A DNA stretch of 64,000 bases from Palsa-147 sp036513895 (GTDB lineage Bacteria; Acidobacteriota; Terriglobia; Acidiferrales; UBA7541). The translations under genes and the position numbers were made by a program. The stretch spans positions 62,001-126,000 of the forward strand of contig DATBYF010000055.1 of assembly GCA_036513895.1 (NCBI GenBank), read 5' to 3'. The notes beneath the pieces are model-generated. The model worked only from the letters and a program-made list of their open reading frames with translations. It was not told the DNA's origin and ran no database searches. Positions 34,740 through 44,094 of this stretch are shown here, piece after piece; the stretch's first letter is position 1, and every line of letters starts with the position of its first letter.

Positions 34740-37160
34740 GTGAGCGAAGCGGATGAGCCAACCAAGGACATCAAGCCGGTAACTCCCGCATCGCGAACCG
34801 ACAGCAGTGCATTGCCAACCACCGTCGACGCCGATGCATCCCTCGATCCTTCTCAATTGGCTTCGCCCGCCCCGCACGCCGTCTCCGGGGCATACCGTGC
34901 ACCAAGTGGTCCGAAATACATTGGACCGTATCGCCTGCTGCAATTGCTCGGCGAAGGGGGAATGGGCGAAGTGTGGTTGGCGGAGCAAAAAACACCCTTG
35001 CACCGGACGGTGGCTCTGAAGCTCATCAAGGCCGGCATGGACACCAAAGCTGTGGTGGCACGATTTGAGTCCGAACGGCAGGCACTGGCCCTAATGGATC
35101 ATCCGAACATCGCCCGAGTGTTCGACGCGGGTTCGACGGCCGAAGGACGGCCGTACTTCGTGATGGAATACGTGCCGGGGCTGCCTATCACGGAATATTG
35201 CGACAAGCACCGCTTCACGATCAAAGAGCGGCTGGAATTGTTTATGCAGGTGTGCGACGGCGTGCAGCACGCGCATCAGAAAGCGATCATTCACCGCGAT
35301 TTGAAGCCGTCCAACGTGCTAGTGGTCGAGCAGGACAACAAGGCGGTGCCGAAAATTATCGATTTTGGACTTGCGAAAGCCACGTCTCAGCGGCTCACCG
35401 AGAAAACCTTGTTCACCGAACTAGGCGTGATGATGGGGACGCCAGAGTACATGAGTCCGGAGCAAGCTGATCAGCGAGAACAGAACATCGATACGCGAAC
35501 GGATGTTTATTCGCTGGGTGTGATTCTCTATCAATTGCTGGTGGGGATGCGTCCGTTCGACGCAAAGGCCATGAGGGCGGCGGGGCTGGAGGCGATTCTG
35601 CGCGTGATTCGCGAGCAGGAACCACCGAAACCGAGCACCAAAATTCGCTCGATGGGCGAAGCTTCCGCGGCTTTGGCGGAGAACCGGAAGGAAGAACCAC
35701 GGTCCTTTGTACAGCACCTGCAAGGCGAGTTGGATTGGATCACCATGAAGGCGCTGGAAAAGGACCGAACGCGGCGCTACGGCACAGCCTCTGAACTCTC
35801 AGCCGATATCTTAAGGTATCTGCGTAACGAGCCAGTGTTGGCGGGACCTGCAACTGCTGGTTACCGCGTGAAAAAATACGCCTTCCGGCATCGAATTGCC
35901 TTGGGCGCAGCCGCTGGCATGCTGCTTCTGTTGGCGGGGTTTGCGGTTACGCAGGCCGTCCAGTTGCGCCGAATTACGGAGGAGCGAAATCGGGCTAACG
36001 GTGAACGTGACCGCGCGAAAGGTGAACGCGATCGGGCAGATCGCATCACCGACTTCATGACAGGAATGTTCAAAGTGTCGGACCCGAGCGAAGCGCGGGG
36101 CAACAGCATCACCGCCCGTGAAATCCTCGACAAAGCCTCGAAGGACATTGACACCGGACTAGCGAAAGACCCGGAAACGCAGGCACAGATGATGCACGTC
36201 ATGGGAAGCGTGTACGACAATCTCGGCCTCTATCCTCGTGCGGAGTCCTTGCTGACGCGCGCAGTTGAGATTCGCCGCCGCGTACTTGGGCCGGAGCATC
36301 CGAACACGCTAATATCGATGAACAACTTGGCACTTGTTCTGAATCACGAAGGCCACTACGCCGAAGCGGAGAAGTTGTATCGGGAAACGCTCGACATTCA
36401 GCGGCGTGACCTTGGGCCGGAGCATCCGAACACGCTAATGTCGATGAACAACTTGGCGATTGTCCTGAATGACGAGGGCCGCTACGCCGAAGCGGAGAAG
36501 TTCGATCGGGAAACGCTCGACATCAACCTCCGTGTCTTTGGACCGGAGCATCAGAACACACTAGGGTCGATGAGCAACTTGGCGATTGTTCTGGATCAGG
36601 AAGGCCACTACACCGAAGCGGAGAAATTGGAGCGGGAAACGCTCGATATCCAGCGCCGTGTCCTCGGGGCGGAGCATCCGAACACGCTAAGGTCGATGAA
36701 CAACTTGGCGCGTGATCTATGGAACGAAGGTCGCTATGCCGAAGCGGAGAAGTTGTTCCGAGAAACGCTCGACATCCGCCGCCGCGTCCTTGGGCCGGAG
36801 CATCCGCTCACACTAATGTCGATGAACAACTTGGCCGACGTTCTGGATCACGAAGGCCACTACGACGAGGCGGAGAAGTTGCAGCACGAAACGCTCGACA
36901 TCCAGCGCCGTGTCCTAGGGCCAGAGAATCCGGACACGGCATTGAGCCTTTACAACCTCGGCGGTTTCGCGGCCCACAAGGGGAATCGCACCGAGGCACT
37001 GTCGCTCTTGCGACAGGCACTCGACCACGGACTGGCTCCGAACATCGCAATCTACATGGAAACGGACCCCGATCTCAAGTCCCTCCACGGCGATCCGCGC
37101 TTCGACGCGCTCGTCGCCCACGCCAAAGAGCGTGCCGCCGCGGCCCAAAAGCCAAAATAG
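34740..37160 (+). CDS. membrane Ser/Thr protein kinase with kinesin-light-chain-type TPR repeats
   Basis: An 806-residue receptor-like Ser/Thr kinase. The kinase domain spans about residues 62-345: GEGGMGEVWLAE (P-loop), VALKLIKAG (Lys), HRDLKPSNVLV (catalytic loop) and DFGLAKA. A transmembrane segment follows (IALGAAAGMLLLLAGFAVTQA, about 386-405), then an arginine-rich linker and six to seven 42-residue TPR units with GPEHPNTLxSMNNLA signatures, facing outward. The GTG at 34740 follows GAGGTG; the frame also opens at 34728. Such proteins may sense or bind partners through the TPR part. The gene lies inside the footprint of a broken - strand kinase. Confidence 0.92.
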   Translation: MSEADEPTKDIKPVTPASRTDSSALPTTVDADASLDPSQLASPAPHAVSGAYRAPSGPKYIGPYRLLQLLGEGGMGEVWLAEQKTPLHRTVALKLIKAGMDTKAVVARFESERQALALMDHPNIARVFDAGSTAEGRPYFVMEYVPGLPITEYCDKHRFTIKERLELFMQVCDGVQHAHQKAIIHRDLKPSNVLVVEQDNKAVPKIIDFGLAKATSQRLTEKTLFTELGVMMGTPEYMSPEQADQREQNIDTRTDVYSLGVILYQLLVGMRPFDAKAMRAAGLEAILRVIREQEPPKPSTKIRSMGEASAALAENRKEEPRSFVQHLQGELDWITMKALEKDRTRRYGTASELSADILRYLRNEPVLAGPATAGYRVKKYAFRHRIALGAAAGMLLLLAGFAVTQAVQLRRITEERNRANGERDRAKGERDRADRITDFMTGMFKVSDPSEARGNSITAREILDKASKDIDTGLAKDPETQAQMMHVMGSVYDNLGLYPRAESLLTRAVEIRRRVLGPEHPNTLISMNNLALVLNHEGHYAEAEKLYRETLDIQRRDLGPEHPNTLMSMNNLAIVLNDEGRYAEAEKFDRETLDINLRVFGPEHQNTLGSMSNLAIVLDQEGHYTEAEKLERETLDIQRRVLGAEHPNTLRSMNNLARDLWNEGRYAEAEKLFRETLDIRRRVLGPEHPLTLMSMNNLADVLDHEGHYDEAEKLQHETLDIQRRVLGPENPDTALSLYNLGGFAAHKGNRTEALSLLRQALDHGLAPNIAIYMETDPDLKSLHGDPRFDALVAHAKERAAAAQKPK
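36276..36950 (+). repeat. tandem 126-bp TPR-coding repeats
   Basis: Within the kinase gene, five to six consecutive units of 126 bp are highly alike at the DNA level (each begins near GGGCCGGAGCATCC), coding 42-residue TPRs. Such near-identical units allow unit gain or loss by recombination. Confidence 0.75.
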
Positions 37161-37184
37161 GCCCCTGACGAATCAAAAGCGCCG

Positions 37185-37693
37185 CCAAGAGAATGCGCCA
37201 TTCACAGACGGACGGCAACGTCTTTGCCAGCCCGAAGTCGAGAATCTTCGCGTGGCTTCGCTTGGTGACGAAAATGTTGGCAGGCTTGATGTCTCGATGA
37301 ACAATGCCTGCGGCGTGGGCAGCATCAGCAATCTCAATCGCCAGACCGAGCAGAACTTCCGTCTCGACGGGCTTTCCCGCGATCCGCTGTTTCAGCGTCA
37401 CGCCGTCAAGAAACTCCATGGCGATATAAGCACGGCCGTTCTCTTCGCCAATGTCATGAATCGTGCAGATGTTGGGATGATTGAGGGCCGAAGTTGCTTT
37501 GGCTTCGCGCTTGAAACGTTCGAGTGCCTGTGGGTCGTGGGCCACATCGTCGGGAAGGAATTTGAGAGCGACGGCGCGGTCGAGCCGAGTGTCCTCGGCC
37601 TTGTAGACGACACCCACACCGCCGACACCAAGTTTTTCAAGGATTCGGTAGTGGGAAATCGTTCGCCCCAGAGAGTGGAGAAGAATCTGGCAT
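37185..37693 (-). pseudogene. Ser/Thr kinase gene, N-terminal fragment, frameshifted
   Basis: A - strand gene fragment, the paralogue of the kinase at 38694-41588. It starts at the ATG at 37693 (MPDSSPLSG), matches through the P-loop, HRDIKPANIFV and ILDFGLAK, and then diverges at about 37195, where it runs into the end of the + strand kinase gene. One extra G in the run near 37671 breaks the frame after about ten codons. The promoter of the intact copy is also kept (37702-37730). The fragment cannot make a working kinase. Confidence 0.75.
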
Positions 37694-37701
37694 TGCGGCG
37701 G

Positions 37702-37730
37702 ATTTTATGCCGCGCCCAATGGCAAGTCAA
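37702..37730 (-). promoter_or_regulatory. sigma-70-type promoter of the kinase fragment
   Basis: On the - strand TTGACT, 17 bases, then TAAAAT. The spacer is nearly the same as at 41597-41625, ahead of the intact paralogue. The -10 box ends 8 bases before the ATG. Confidence 0.6.
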
Positions 37731-37913
37731 CGCGGACGGACGGTACGATCAACCGACGGAATCCCTAAACCAGATAGCATCGTGACTCATACGATATAAG
37801 AAACGACGCAGACTGCACTCGACGTTCAGAAAGCAGTAGATTTATCGGGCGTGCTGGCCGGTTGCATGAAATCGTTTCTAACGGCATTTGGCCGGAGCGA
37901 AGTAGGTGCAGCG

Positions 37914-38150
37914 ATGACAATCGCGACGTTACAAGATGTAGCGCGAACCGGTGTTCAGGAAGTCTACGTTGTTCAAAATAGTTTCGGCGATTTTCTGACG
38001 CACAGTGATAACGACGATTGGTGGACGCCGTGCGTCGAGGATGCCGCGGTGTTCTCTAGAACAGACGCCGAGAATTTGGTCTCGTATTGTTTGACCGACT
38101 GCGTCGTGCTCCCGGCTATCACCTGCCTGCAATCGACTTTAGTCAACTAA
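37914..38150 (+). CDS. small hypothetical protein (78 residues)
   Basis: A 78-residue product from the ATG at 37914, which follows AGGTGCAGCG; the frame opens upstream at 37851. The sequence includes VQEVYVVQNSFGDFLTHSDN and a Cys-bearing C-terminus. It has no recognised family. It stands between the kinase fragment and a second small gene on the same strand. Confidence 0.45.
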   Translation: MTIATLQDVARTGVQEVYVVQNSFGDFLTHSDNDDWWTPCVEDAAVFSRTDAENLVSYCLTDCVVLPAITCLQSTLVN

Positions 38151-38202
38151 TGTTAGAGGGATCGATCAGGCTTCTTCTCTGTTAGAATCTCGTTTAGAAG
38201 GG

Positions 38203-38529
38203 ATGTCTACAAAGATGCGCGCCGCTATAGAGCCTATCGGCCCACTGTGCGACCTTCACCTTTTCCCGATGTCTCCGAAGGAATTCGACGGCGAACAAGG
38301 GTACGTCTGTCATGAAGAGGGATGCACTCGCTGCTATCGCCCAACTACAGGTCTATTCAGTCTCGATCAGGAGGGCAAGGTGCTCCCCGAGAGGTTTCAA
38401 CAGTTGTGTCCGCGAGACACGAGTCCGATGTATTTGGAGAGCATCGAACCGGGCGGAATCCAAACGTGGCGATGTGCTAGGGTAAGTTGCAATCAAGAGC
38501 AAAAGCTCAAGGTTCGCGCGGCAGATTAA
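38203..38529 (+). CDS. small Cys-rich hypothetical protein (108 residues)
   Basis: A 108-residue product with two cysteine clusters: CHEEGCTRC (about residues 36-44) and CPRD with WRCARVSCN (about 69-96). The pattern suggests a zinc-binding module. Two ATG codons compete as starts (38203 and 38215); the second has better spacing from GAAGGG. Function unknown. Confidence 0.5.
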   Translation: MSTKMRAAIEPIGPLCDLHLFPMSPKEFDGEQGYVCHEEGCTRCYRPTTGLFSLDQEGKVLPERFQQLCPRDTSPMYLESIEPGGIQTWRCARVSCNQEQKLKVRAAD

Positions 38530-38693
38530 GATCGAAGCAGGACGTTTTCCCATCTGCGTTGACTAAGACTGACGTTTCGGTCTTTCGATTCCTGACGGTG
38601 CTGCACCTTCAGTCACACGGAAATGCTTCACTCAATGCTTTCATGACGAGGAACGGACCGGAAGGTTTCGTTTCGCAATTTTGAGCACCGAAA

Positions 38694-41588
38694 TTACTTC
38701 AGCTTGGCGTATTCGGATTTCGCGGCGACGAGAACGCGAATGTCGGGGTCGGCGTCTTTCCACAGCGTGAGGAAATCTTTGTAGGCGGCGCGTGCACGGA
38801 CGCGGGCGGCATCGGCATCCGCTCCCTGCGAGGTTCTCGACTGCAAGGCGTTGCCACGAGCCACACCCAGATGCGCCAGCGCTCCCGTCCAGCAGTTCCA
38901 GACGATGCCGCTGTGGTCGAGAATCTTCTGAAACTCGGCGGTGGCGGCACTGCCCTGTCCGGCCGCCAAGTACACTTCTCCGCGCACATATACGTGATAG
39001 AGGCAGGAAAGATTGTTGACGAACGCAATTTGCCCCAACTCGATGGGGGAAGCAGCTTGCGGGACGCTCAGGGCAGCAGCCGGGTTCTTTCGATCCAGCG
39101 CCAATTGCGCCTGAATCGCAGGCAGCCAAAGCGACTGCATCTGCGTGTCCAGTGGGAAGCGTTTCCCCAAGTCTCGGGCTAAGGACTCGGCTCGCGCCGT
39201 GTCGCCCGCCATGGCAAACGCAAGCGCGGCTTCACTCTCGACGCCCTCACCGGCGGGAGCTAGCTTCAAAGCATCTGCCGCTGACTGCTGCGCTTCCACA
39301 GGATTGCCGAAAGCGGCTTGTAGCAGAGCAGCACTCGCCAGATACTCCGCCCCATTTTCTTTTTGGTCGGCCCGGACGGCGGAGTCCACAGCGCGCTTCG
39401 TCAGTTCCCGCGCCTTGCCGAGATGACCAGCGTAAGCCTCGGTGTCGGATGCGAGCGCCAGCCCATCGTTTTCATAATCGGGCTTGCGCGCATACCACTG
39501 TTGCTGTTCCGCCATCGCCGCGGAGTCCGACCCGAGAAATGCAAGAGCGTAGAGAGCGTTGTGAAGTCCGTAATCATCCAGTTTTCGCGCCTGCGCCTCG
39601 TGAATAGTCTGCCGCGCTTCGTCGAAACGCTGTAATGCAAGAGCGCAGTTGGCAAGATTCTCGTACCAATTTACATCCGGTGAAAAGCGCAGCGCTTGCC
39701 TCGTGACGTTCGCGGCTTGTTCATACTGTCCCTGTTCGCTGTAAACGATGCCCAAATTGCCGTGCGCTGTGGGTGAACGTGGGTAGTCCTCGATGAACTC
39801 TTCCCACGTCTGGGCCGCCTTATCCGGTTCCCCAGTCACATTGGAATAGTAGTTGGCGGCGATCCCCAGCTTTTCCGGTTCGCTGGCATGTTCCCGCAAC
39901 TCGAACGCCTTGCTGAAGTATTCGCTGGCCCGCCCTAGTTCGCCAAGAGTGTAGTAGTCGTTGCCCAGTTCGCTGTAGCCCAAGGCAAAATTCGGGTCAA
40001 GCTGGATGGCGCGCTGATGGTAAGGCACGGCAGCGGCATAGCCTTTCTCGTTTCGGGCCTCGTCTCCGAGGCTGAGCGCGTGCAGAGCGTCAAGTGAAGA
40101 CGTGGTCGCCTGTTGGAGCGGTACATCTAGCTTCTGCACCGTTGCCAGGGATTCGCCCAGTTCGCCGCGCAGCTTCGAGGCCGCCTGGCCCAGACTGTCC
40201 AGCACCTTTTCCTTGGACGATGCTGTGACCTGCTCTTCCGCCAGCGTGTCTCCGCTCTGGCAATTCACCGCCTTCAATCCCAATACGTATTTGCTGCCCA
40301 GACTGCCGATTGTTCCAGCGATATAGGCCTTGCTGCCTGCCCGCTGGCAAAGCTCGCGGGCCACCTCAGGCGTGAGTTTCGTGTTGGCGGGACGAGTCAT
40401 CAGTTGCAAAGTCTTCGCCACGCCACCGTCGGAGAGCACGTTGAGGAAAGGCGATTGCCGCAGGGATACGCTGAGCGCCGTCTTCAGCGTGTCGTCGAAA
40501 ATCGCGTCTCCGGTGCTGTTGGCAAAATCGGCGAGAACGATGGTGTCCTTCTCAGTCAGCGCGTGGGCCTTGCGAGAGATGAACAACATACCGCTGACGG
40601 CCAGCGCGGCGGCCGCCACCGCAGCGGCCGCAATCGCCATCCATCGGCTGGTCGATGTAGTGGCAAGCTTCGGCCCGGCTTCGGTAGTTCCTGCGGCGGT
40701 GTGCCACGATTCGGTATCGCGCTTCAGCCGCTGCAAGTCTGTGCGAATATCCGCCGCGCTCTGGTAGCGCAGTTTCCGGTTTTTCTCCAGCGCCTTGTTG
40801 ACCACCTCTTCGAGCCTTGGAGAAAGGTCGGGGTTCAGTCGCACCGGTGGCACAGGAGTTCGTTCCAGAATAGCGTTCGCAATAACGCCGGTTGTCTCGC
40901 CCCGGAACGGCAGCACCCCTGTCACCGTCTCGTAGAGCACCGCACCAAACGAAAACAAATCCGTCCGCGCATCCAACTCCTCGCCGCGCACTTGCTCGGG
41001 CGACATATACATGATTGTGCCGATCACCGCGCCGACGCGGGTGAGTTGATCGAGATCGCTCACAGTCGGCATCGACGAAAGGTGCAGGCGCGCGGCCGAC
41101 GGTGCCAGTTTCGCCAGGCCAAAATCCAAAATCTTGGCGTGCCCGCGCTCGGTGATGAAGATGTTGGCGGGCTTGATGTCGCGGTGGACGATTCCTTTGG
41201 CATGCGCCGCATCCAGTGCGTCCGCGATCTCAGTCCCCAACTCCAAAACTTCTTCAAGGGGCAGCGGCTTGCCGGAGATGCGGTCCTTGAGCGTCCGGCC
41301 GTCGAGATACTCCATCGCGATGAATTGCCGACCGTCTTGCACGCCAATGTCGTAGATCGTGCAAATGTTCGGGTGGTTGAGAGCCGAGGCGGCGCGGGCT
41401 TCGCGTTGGAAGCGTTCGAGCGCGTGCGCGTCGTGCGCCACATCGTCGGGAAGAAATTTCAGAGCGATAATGCGGCCTAGCCGGGTGTCCTCTGCTTTGT
41501 AGACGACACCCATACCGCCGCCGCCGAGCTTTTCCAGGATGCGGTAGTGCGAAAGGATTCGCCCGGAAAGTGGGGAAGAGTCGGGCAT
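38694..41588 (-). CDS. membrane Ser/Thr protein kinase with TolB-like and TPR regions
   Basis: A 964-residue kinase. The kinase domain spans about residues 15-275: LGGGGMGVVYKAED, ALKFLPDDV, HRDIKPANIFI, DFGLAKL and the MSPEQVRGEELDARTDLFSF segment. A transmembrane helix follows (MAIAAAAVAAAALAVSGMLF, about 313-332). The outer part begins with DTIVLADFANSTGDAIFDDT, typical of the TolB-like N-terminal module seen in Acidobacteriota kinases, and continues with TPR units (ALGYSELGNDYYTLGELGRA and others). The ligand is unknown. The gene has a strong promoter placed so close to the ATG that the transcript would be nearly leaderless. A broken paralogue lies next to it. Confidence 0.92.
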   Translation of the reverse strand: MPDSSPLSGRILSHYRILEKLGGGGMGVVYKAEDTRLGRIIALKFLPDDVAHDAHALERFQREARAASALNHPNICTIYDIGVQDGRQFIAMEYLDGRTLKDRISGKPLPLEEVLELGTEIADALDAAHAKGIVHRDIKPANIFITERGHAKILDFGLAKLAPSAARLHLSSMPTVSDLDQLTRVGAVIGTIMYMSPEQVRGEELDARTDLFSFGAVLYETVTGVLPFRGETTGVIANAILERTPVPPVRLNPDLSPRLEEVVNKALEKNRKLRYQSAADIRTDLQRLKRDTESWHTAAGTTEAGPKLATTSTSRWMAIAAAAVAAAALAVSGMLFISRKAHALTEKDTIVLADFANSTGDAIFDDTLKTALSVSLRQSPFLNVLSDGGVAKTLQLMTRPANTKLTPEVARELCQRAGSKAYIAGTIGSLGSKYVLGLKAVNCQSGDTLAEEQVTASSKEKVLDSLGQAASKLRGELGESLATVQKLDVPLQQATTSSLDALHALSLGDEARNEKGYAAAVPYHQRAIQLDPNFALGYSELGNDYYTLGELGRASEYFSKAFELREHASEPEKLGIAANYYSNVTGEPDKAAQTWEEFIEDYPRSPTAHGNLGIVYSEQGQYEQAANVTRQALRFSPDVNWYENLANCALALQRFDEARQTIHEAQARKLDDYGLHNALYALAFLGSDSAAMAEQQQWYARKPDYENDGLALASDTEAYAGHLGKARELTKRAVDSAVRADQKENGAEYLASAALLQAAFGNPVEAQQSAADALKLAPAGEGVESEAALAFAMAGDTARAESLARDLGKRFPLDTQMQSLWLPAIQAQLALDRKNPAAALSVPQAASPIELGQIAFVNNLSCLYHVYVRGEVYLAAGQGSAATAEFQKILDHSGIVWNCWTGALAHLGVARGNALQSRTSQGADADAARVRARAAYKDFLTLWKDADPDIRVLVAAKSEYAKLK

Positions 41589-41596
41589 TGGCGCGA

Positions 41597-41625
41597 ATTT
41601 TAGGCCGCGCCCAATGGCAAGTCAA
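41597..41625 (-). promoter_or_regulatory. sigma-70-type promoter giving a (near-)leaderless kinase mRNA
   Basis: On the - strand: TTGACT (41620-41625), a 17-base spacer, and TAAAAT (41597-41602). With a start site about 7 bases past the -10 box, transcription would begin at about 41590, one or two bases from the ATG at 41588. The same arrangement is kept at 37702-37730. Confidence 0.65.
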
Positions 41626-41648
41626 TCTGCACGGAGATACGTGCGAGG

Positions 41649-42182
41649 CTAGCGAATCGCTCTAGGATCGCCGGTCTTGTGCTCTTCAATCTGAAAGCGC
41701 AAGAATCGGTGGATTGCGTCTAGAGCGTCCTTGTCAGCGGATACGATGACAACACGTCCGCCATTCGGAGTTTCCTCGAACGAATAGCGGATATCTTTTC
41801 GCAAAGCTTTCATTTCCGGCACGCCCGGCGGAACTGTGTCGTGGACGAACATCGGGATATCAAAATCACCATCTTGAAACGCTTGGGCGATGTGTCCTAG
41901 ATGCATCCGGATGTTTTTTCGATTGGTGTCATCCGCAGGATCATTAGTCTCCACATGAATCGTGCCGCCGTCAGGAGTTAGAAAGAAGTGGTGCGTAGTA
42001 GCGGTCTGAGAGAAGCCCATGCCCTTTTCGCCGCGCTCTTTCATTTGTGAATGCGCGTCATGCATGGGGCACATTGTTTGCGAATCTTTCCTCTCGTCTT
42101 TCTGCGTGGTCGATGGCTGCTGTGCAACCGCGCTGGCAGCACAAACGATCGCGCACACTGCGACCGCGAGAATCATTTTCAT
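41649..42182 (-). CDS. secreted hypothetical protein with Cys/His/Met-rich motif
   Basis: A 177-residue exported protein. Residues 1-20 are a signal peptide ending AVAQ. Near residue 38 lies CPMHDAHSQM, a CPMH motif of the kind found in copper- or metal-binding proteins. The rest is alpha/beta with TPDGGTIHVETNDPADDTNR and a helix-rich end. The start overlaps the stop of the MerR gene (ATGA), so the two are co-translated. A role in heavy-metal stress is inferred from the MerR neighbour. Confidence 0.7.
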   Translation of the reverse strand: MKMILAVAVCAIVCAASAVAQQPSTTQKDERKDSQTMCPMHDAHSQMKERGEKGMGFSQTATTHHFFLTPDGGTIHVETNDPADDTNRKNIRMHLGHIAQAFQDGDFDIPMFVHDTVPPGVPEMKALRKDIRYSFEETPNGGRVVIVSADKDALDAIHRFLRFQIEEHKTGDPRAIR

Positions 42183-42688
42183 TGTCGTATCCCCCGTTTT
42201 CGGTTGGGGTGCACTTGAAGATAAAAATTAAATTTCCGAGCGTGGCTCTTCGGGTGAGTTGCAGCGAACGTCTCCAACAATCGAGCCGGCTTGCCGCGAG
42301 GAGTCTTGGCTAACATGCGGTCCCATTCGGCAAGCGTTTTGAGAAGCTCGCGCCGCCATGATTGCAAGTCACGAAGCCGGGCTTCGAGGACTGCCAACTT
42401 CTCGGCGGCCAGCGCACGGACATGACGGCAGGGCGCGGCCCCACGATCGCGCTCGCGGAAGATGCCGGCCAGATCGTTTACCGAAAAACCGATCGACAGG
42501 GCGCTTTGAATCAACTGCACACGAGCCAGAGTATCTTGCGGAAATATCCTGTAGCCTGATGCTGAGCGAGCAACCACAGGCAGAAGGCCGCGCCGATCAT
42601 AAAATCGTACCGTGTCCGCACTGACGCCAGCGAGGCGAGCCAACTCGCCGGAGTACAAGGGCCGATTTGTAGACCAACTTGAACTCAC
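42179..42688 (-). CDS. MerR-family transcriptional regulator
   Basis: A 169-residue MerR regulator with the N-terminal winged HTH (LYSGELARLAGVSADTVRFY, then GYRIFPQDTLARV), the long dimerisation helix and a Cys in the effector region (GAAPCRHVRALAAEKL). I start at the GTG at 42688 since the conserved HTH starts about 15 residues later; the frame runs upstream to 42907 without family likeness. A metal such as copper or mercury is the likely signal type, but only one of the usual metal-binding Cys is evident. Its stop overlaps the start of the secreted-protein gene by 4 bases. Confidence 0.8.
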   Translation of the reverse strand: MSSSWSTNRPLYSGELARLAGVSADTVRFYDRRGLLPVVARSASGYRIFPQDTLARVQLIQSALSIGFSVNDLAGIFRERDRGAAPCRHVRALAAEKLAVLEARLRDLQSWRRELLKTLAEWDRMLAKTPRGKPARLLETFAATHPKSHARKFNFYLQVHPNRKRGIRQ

Positions 42689-43027
42689 GGAAACAGGATA
42701 AGCATTGGAACCAGTTCCGGAGTCAAGCACATTCGCGGATTGACGAGAGGAGTTCGGACTCCAGGCGCGCCGATGTTCCAGTTCGACACGTCTACGGTCC
42801 TTGCCGTCGGCGATGAATAGTTTACAGCCGCGCACCACCTCGGAGGTCGGGCGTCCACACGAGCGTTTCAACAAAATTGGACCCTGCCTACGGGGAGCCA
42901 ACGTCATGCTGTGGCTCCTTGTACGCCTATGCAGTGAGTCTGTTTGAGTTCACAAGCCGAGCAGGAGTTTGCATCACAAGTCCAAAGCGAGAGGCTATAC
43001 AATCTCATCGAATCGGGAGAGGTGGTC

Positions 43028-43543
43028 GTGAACGCGACACAATGCGTCGTGTTAGCGTCTTTGTTTCTCTGCGCGGAAAACGCCGCGGCGCAGTCGGTCG
43101 AGGCCGATAAGGAAATCGCCGTCGTCGAGGTTGGGGCTGCTGCTAACCATAGCCTGACCGGCGGCGGCTCGAGTTTCGGCCCGGACCTCGCAGTTGAAGT
43201 TACGCCGATCGAGAACTGGCTCGAACTTGAGGCGGGAGCGACGCCGCTTTTTGCCCATCACTCGACGGAATGGGATGTCGATCTTCTGTTCAAAAAGCCC
43301 TGGACGCTTTCGAAGAAAGTGGAATTCATGGCCGGCGTCGGCCCGGAGTGGGTTCATGCGCGGAAATACGGCGTGACAACGAACTCCGTCGCCGGCGAAG
43401 CCGTAGGGGATTTTATGTTCTGGCCTTCTGCCGGGAAACATCGATTCGGTTGGTATCTAGAACCGGCTTACGAGTACGATTTCGGGAGAGGACATGAGCA
43501 GTCGATAGGCATAAGTGGCGGGTTACTCATTGCCATCCGATGA
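43028..43543 (+). CDS. secreted beta-barrel-like hypothetical protein
   Basis: A 171-residue exported protein starting at the GTG at 43028, which has a GGAGAGG site with a 6-base gap. Residues 1-21 are a signal peptide ending AAAQ. The mature part alternates short hydrophobic strands with polar turns (VVEVGAAANHSL, LAVEVTPIENWLELEAGA, KVEFMAGVGPEWV, YLEPAYEYDFG) and ends GGLLIAIR, consistent with a small outer-membrane barrel or porin-like protein. It is divergent from the MerR gene and may be under its control. Function unknown. Confidence 0.65.
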   Translation: MNATQCVVLASLFLCAENAAAQSVEADKEIAVVEVGAAANHSLTGGGSSFGPDLAVEVTPIENWLELEAGATPLFAHHSTEWDVDLLFKKPWTLSKKVEFMAGVGPEWVHARKYGVTTNSVAGEAVGDFMFWPSAGKHRFGWYLEPAYEYDFGRGHEQSIGISGGLLIAIR

Positions 43544-44094
43544 GGTCTGATTTGGTCCGAGGCTCCGAAGCAATCTGAAAGTACTTCAGTAGAGAACCAC
43601 GGTCGCGCTCTTGATTCGTACAGTTCGCGCCCGATTCTCTTGTATCTACTTTGTGACTAGTCTCGCGGGATTGGCGTGTTTCATGCCGCTTGTTAACATT
43701 GGGCGTTTTTTCAATTCAGCACATGCAGGACAGCAGGAGAACGACGCCAAGAAAGTCTCGCATCCATTGTTTACTTGAGCTTAGGAACTGGTGGTCAAAA
43801 AGGGGTTCGCCGCGAGAGCCGCAACTGAGTGATTCCGTTAGCCCAAAATTTTCGATTTTGATGGTTCACTCGGTATACCTTCTGAGGCTGTTGTCGCGTC
43901 GATCTCCCGCCACGTGATACAGCGGGTTTCTCGGCGCGCTCGACGATTTCCTAGTGGCAAGGATCAGCGCAGGAGGTTGGTCCTAATTTTCCCCACGAAG
44001 AGCGGAATGTTGCACGGGATTTTGCTCGTGCCTTCAACAGAACGCCCGGCAGCAGTCCAGAGAGGGCTCTTCGGCAATTCATTGACAATCGTCG
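43544..44094. other. intergenic region, no supported gene
   Basis: About 0.55 kb between the secreted-protein gene and the ArsR gene. Short frames only; no RNA gene or clear repeat. Confidence 0.35.

Noticed and set aside
40404..41480. 358-codon + strand open frame inside the - strand kinase gene
   Set aside because: Antisense shadow of a well-supported kinase; no motif of its own.
42689..42907. Upstream extension of the MerR frame to an ATG at 42907
   Set aside because: The added 73 residues show no likeness to MerR proteins, which normally begin near the HTH.
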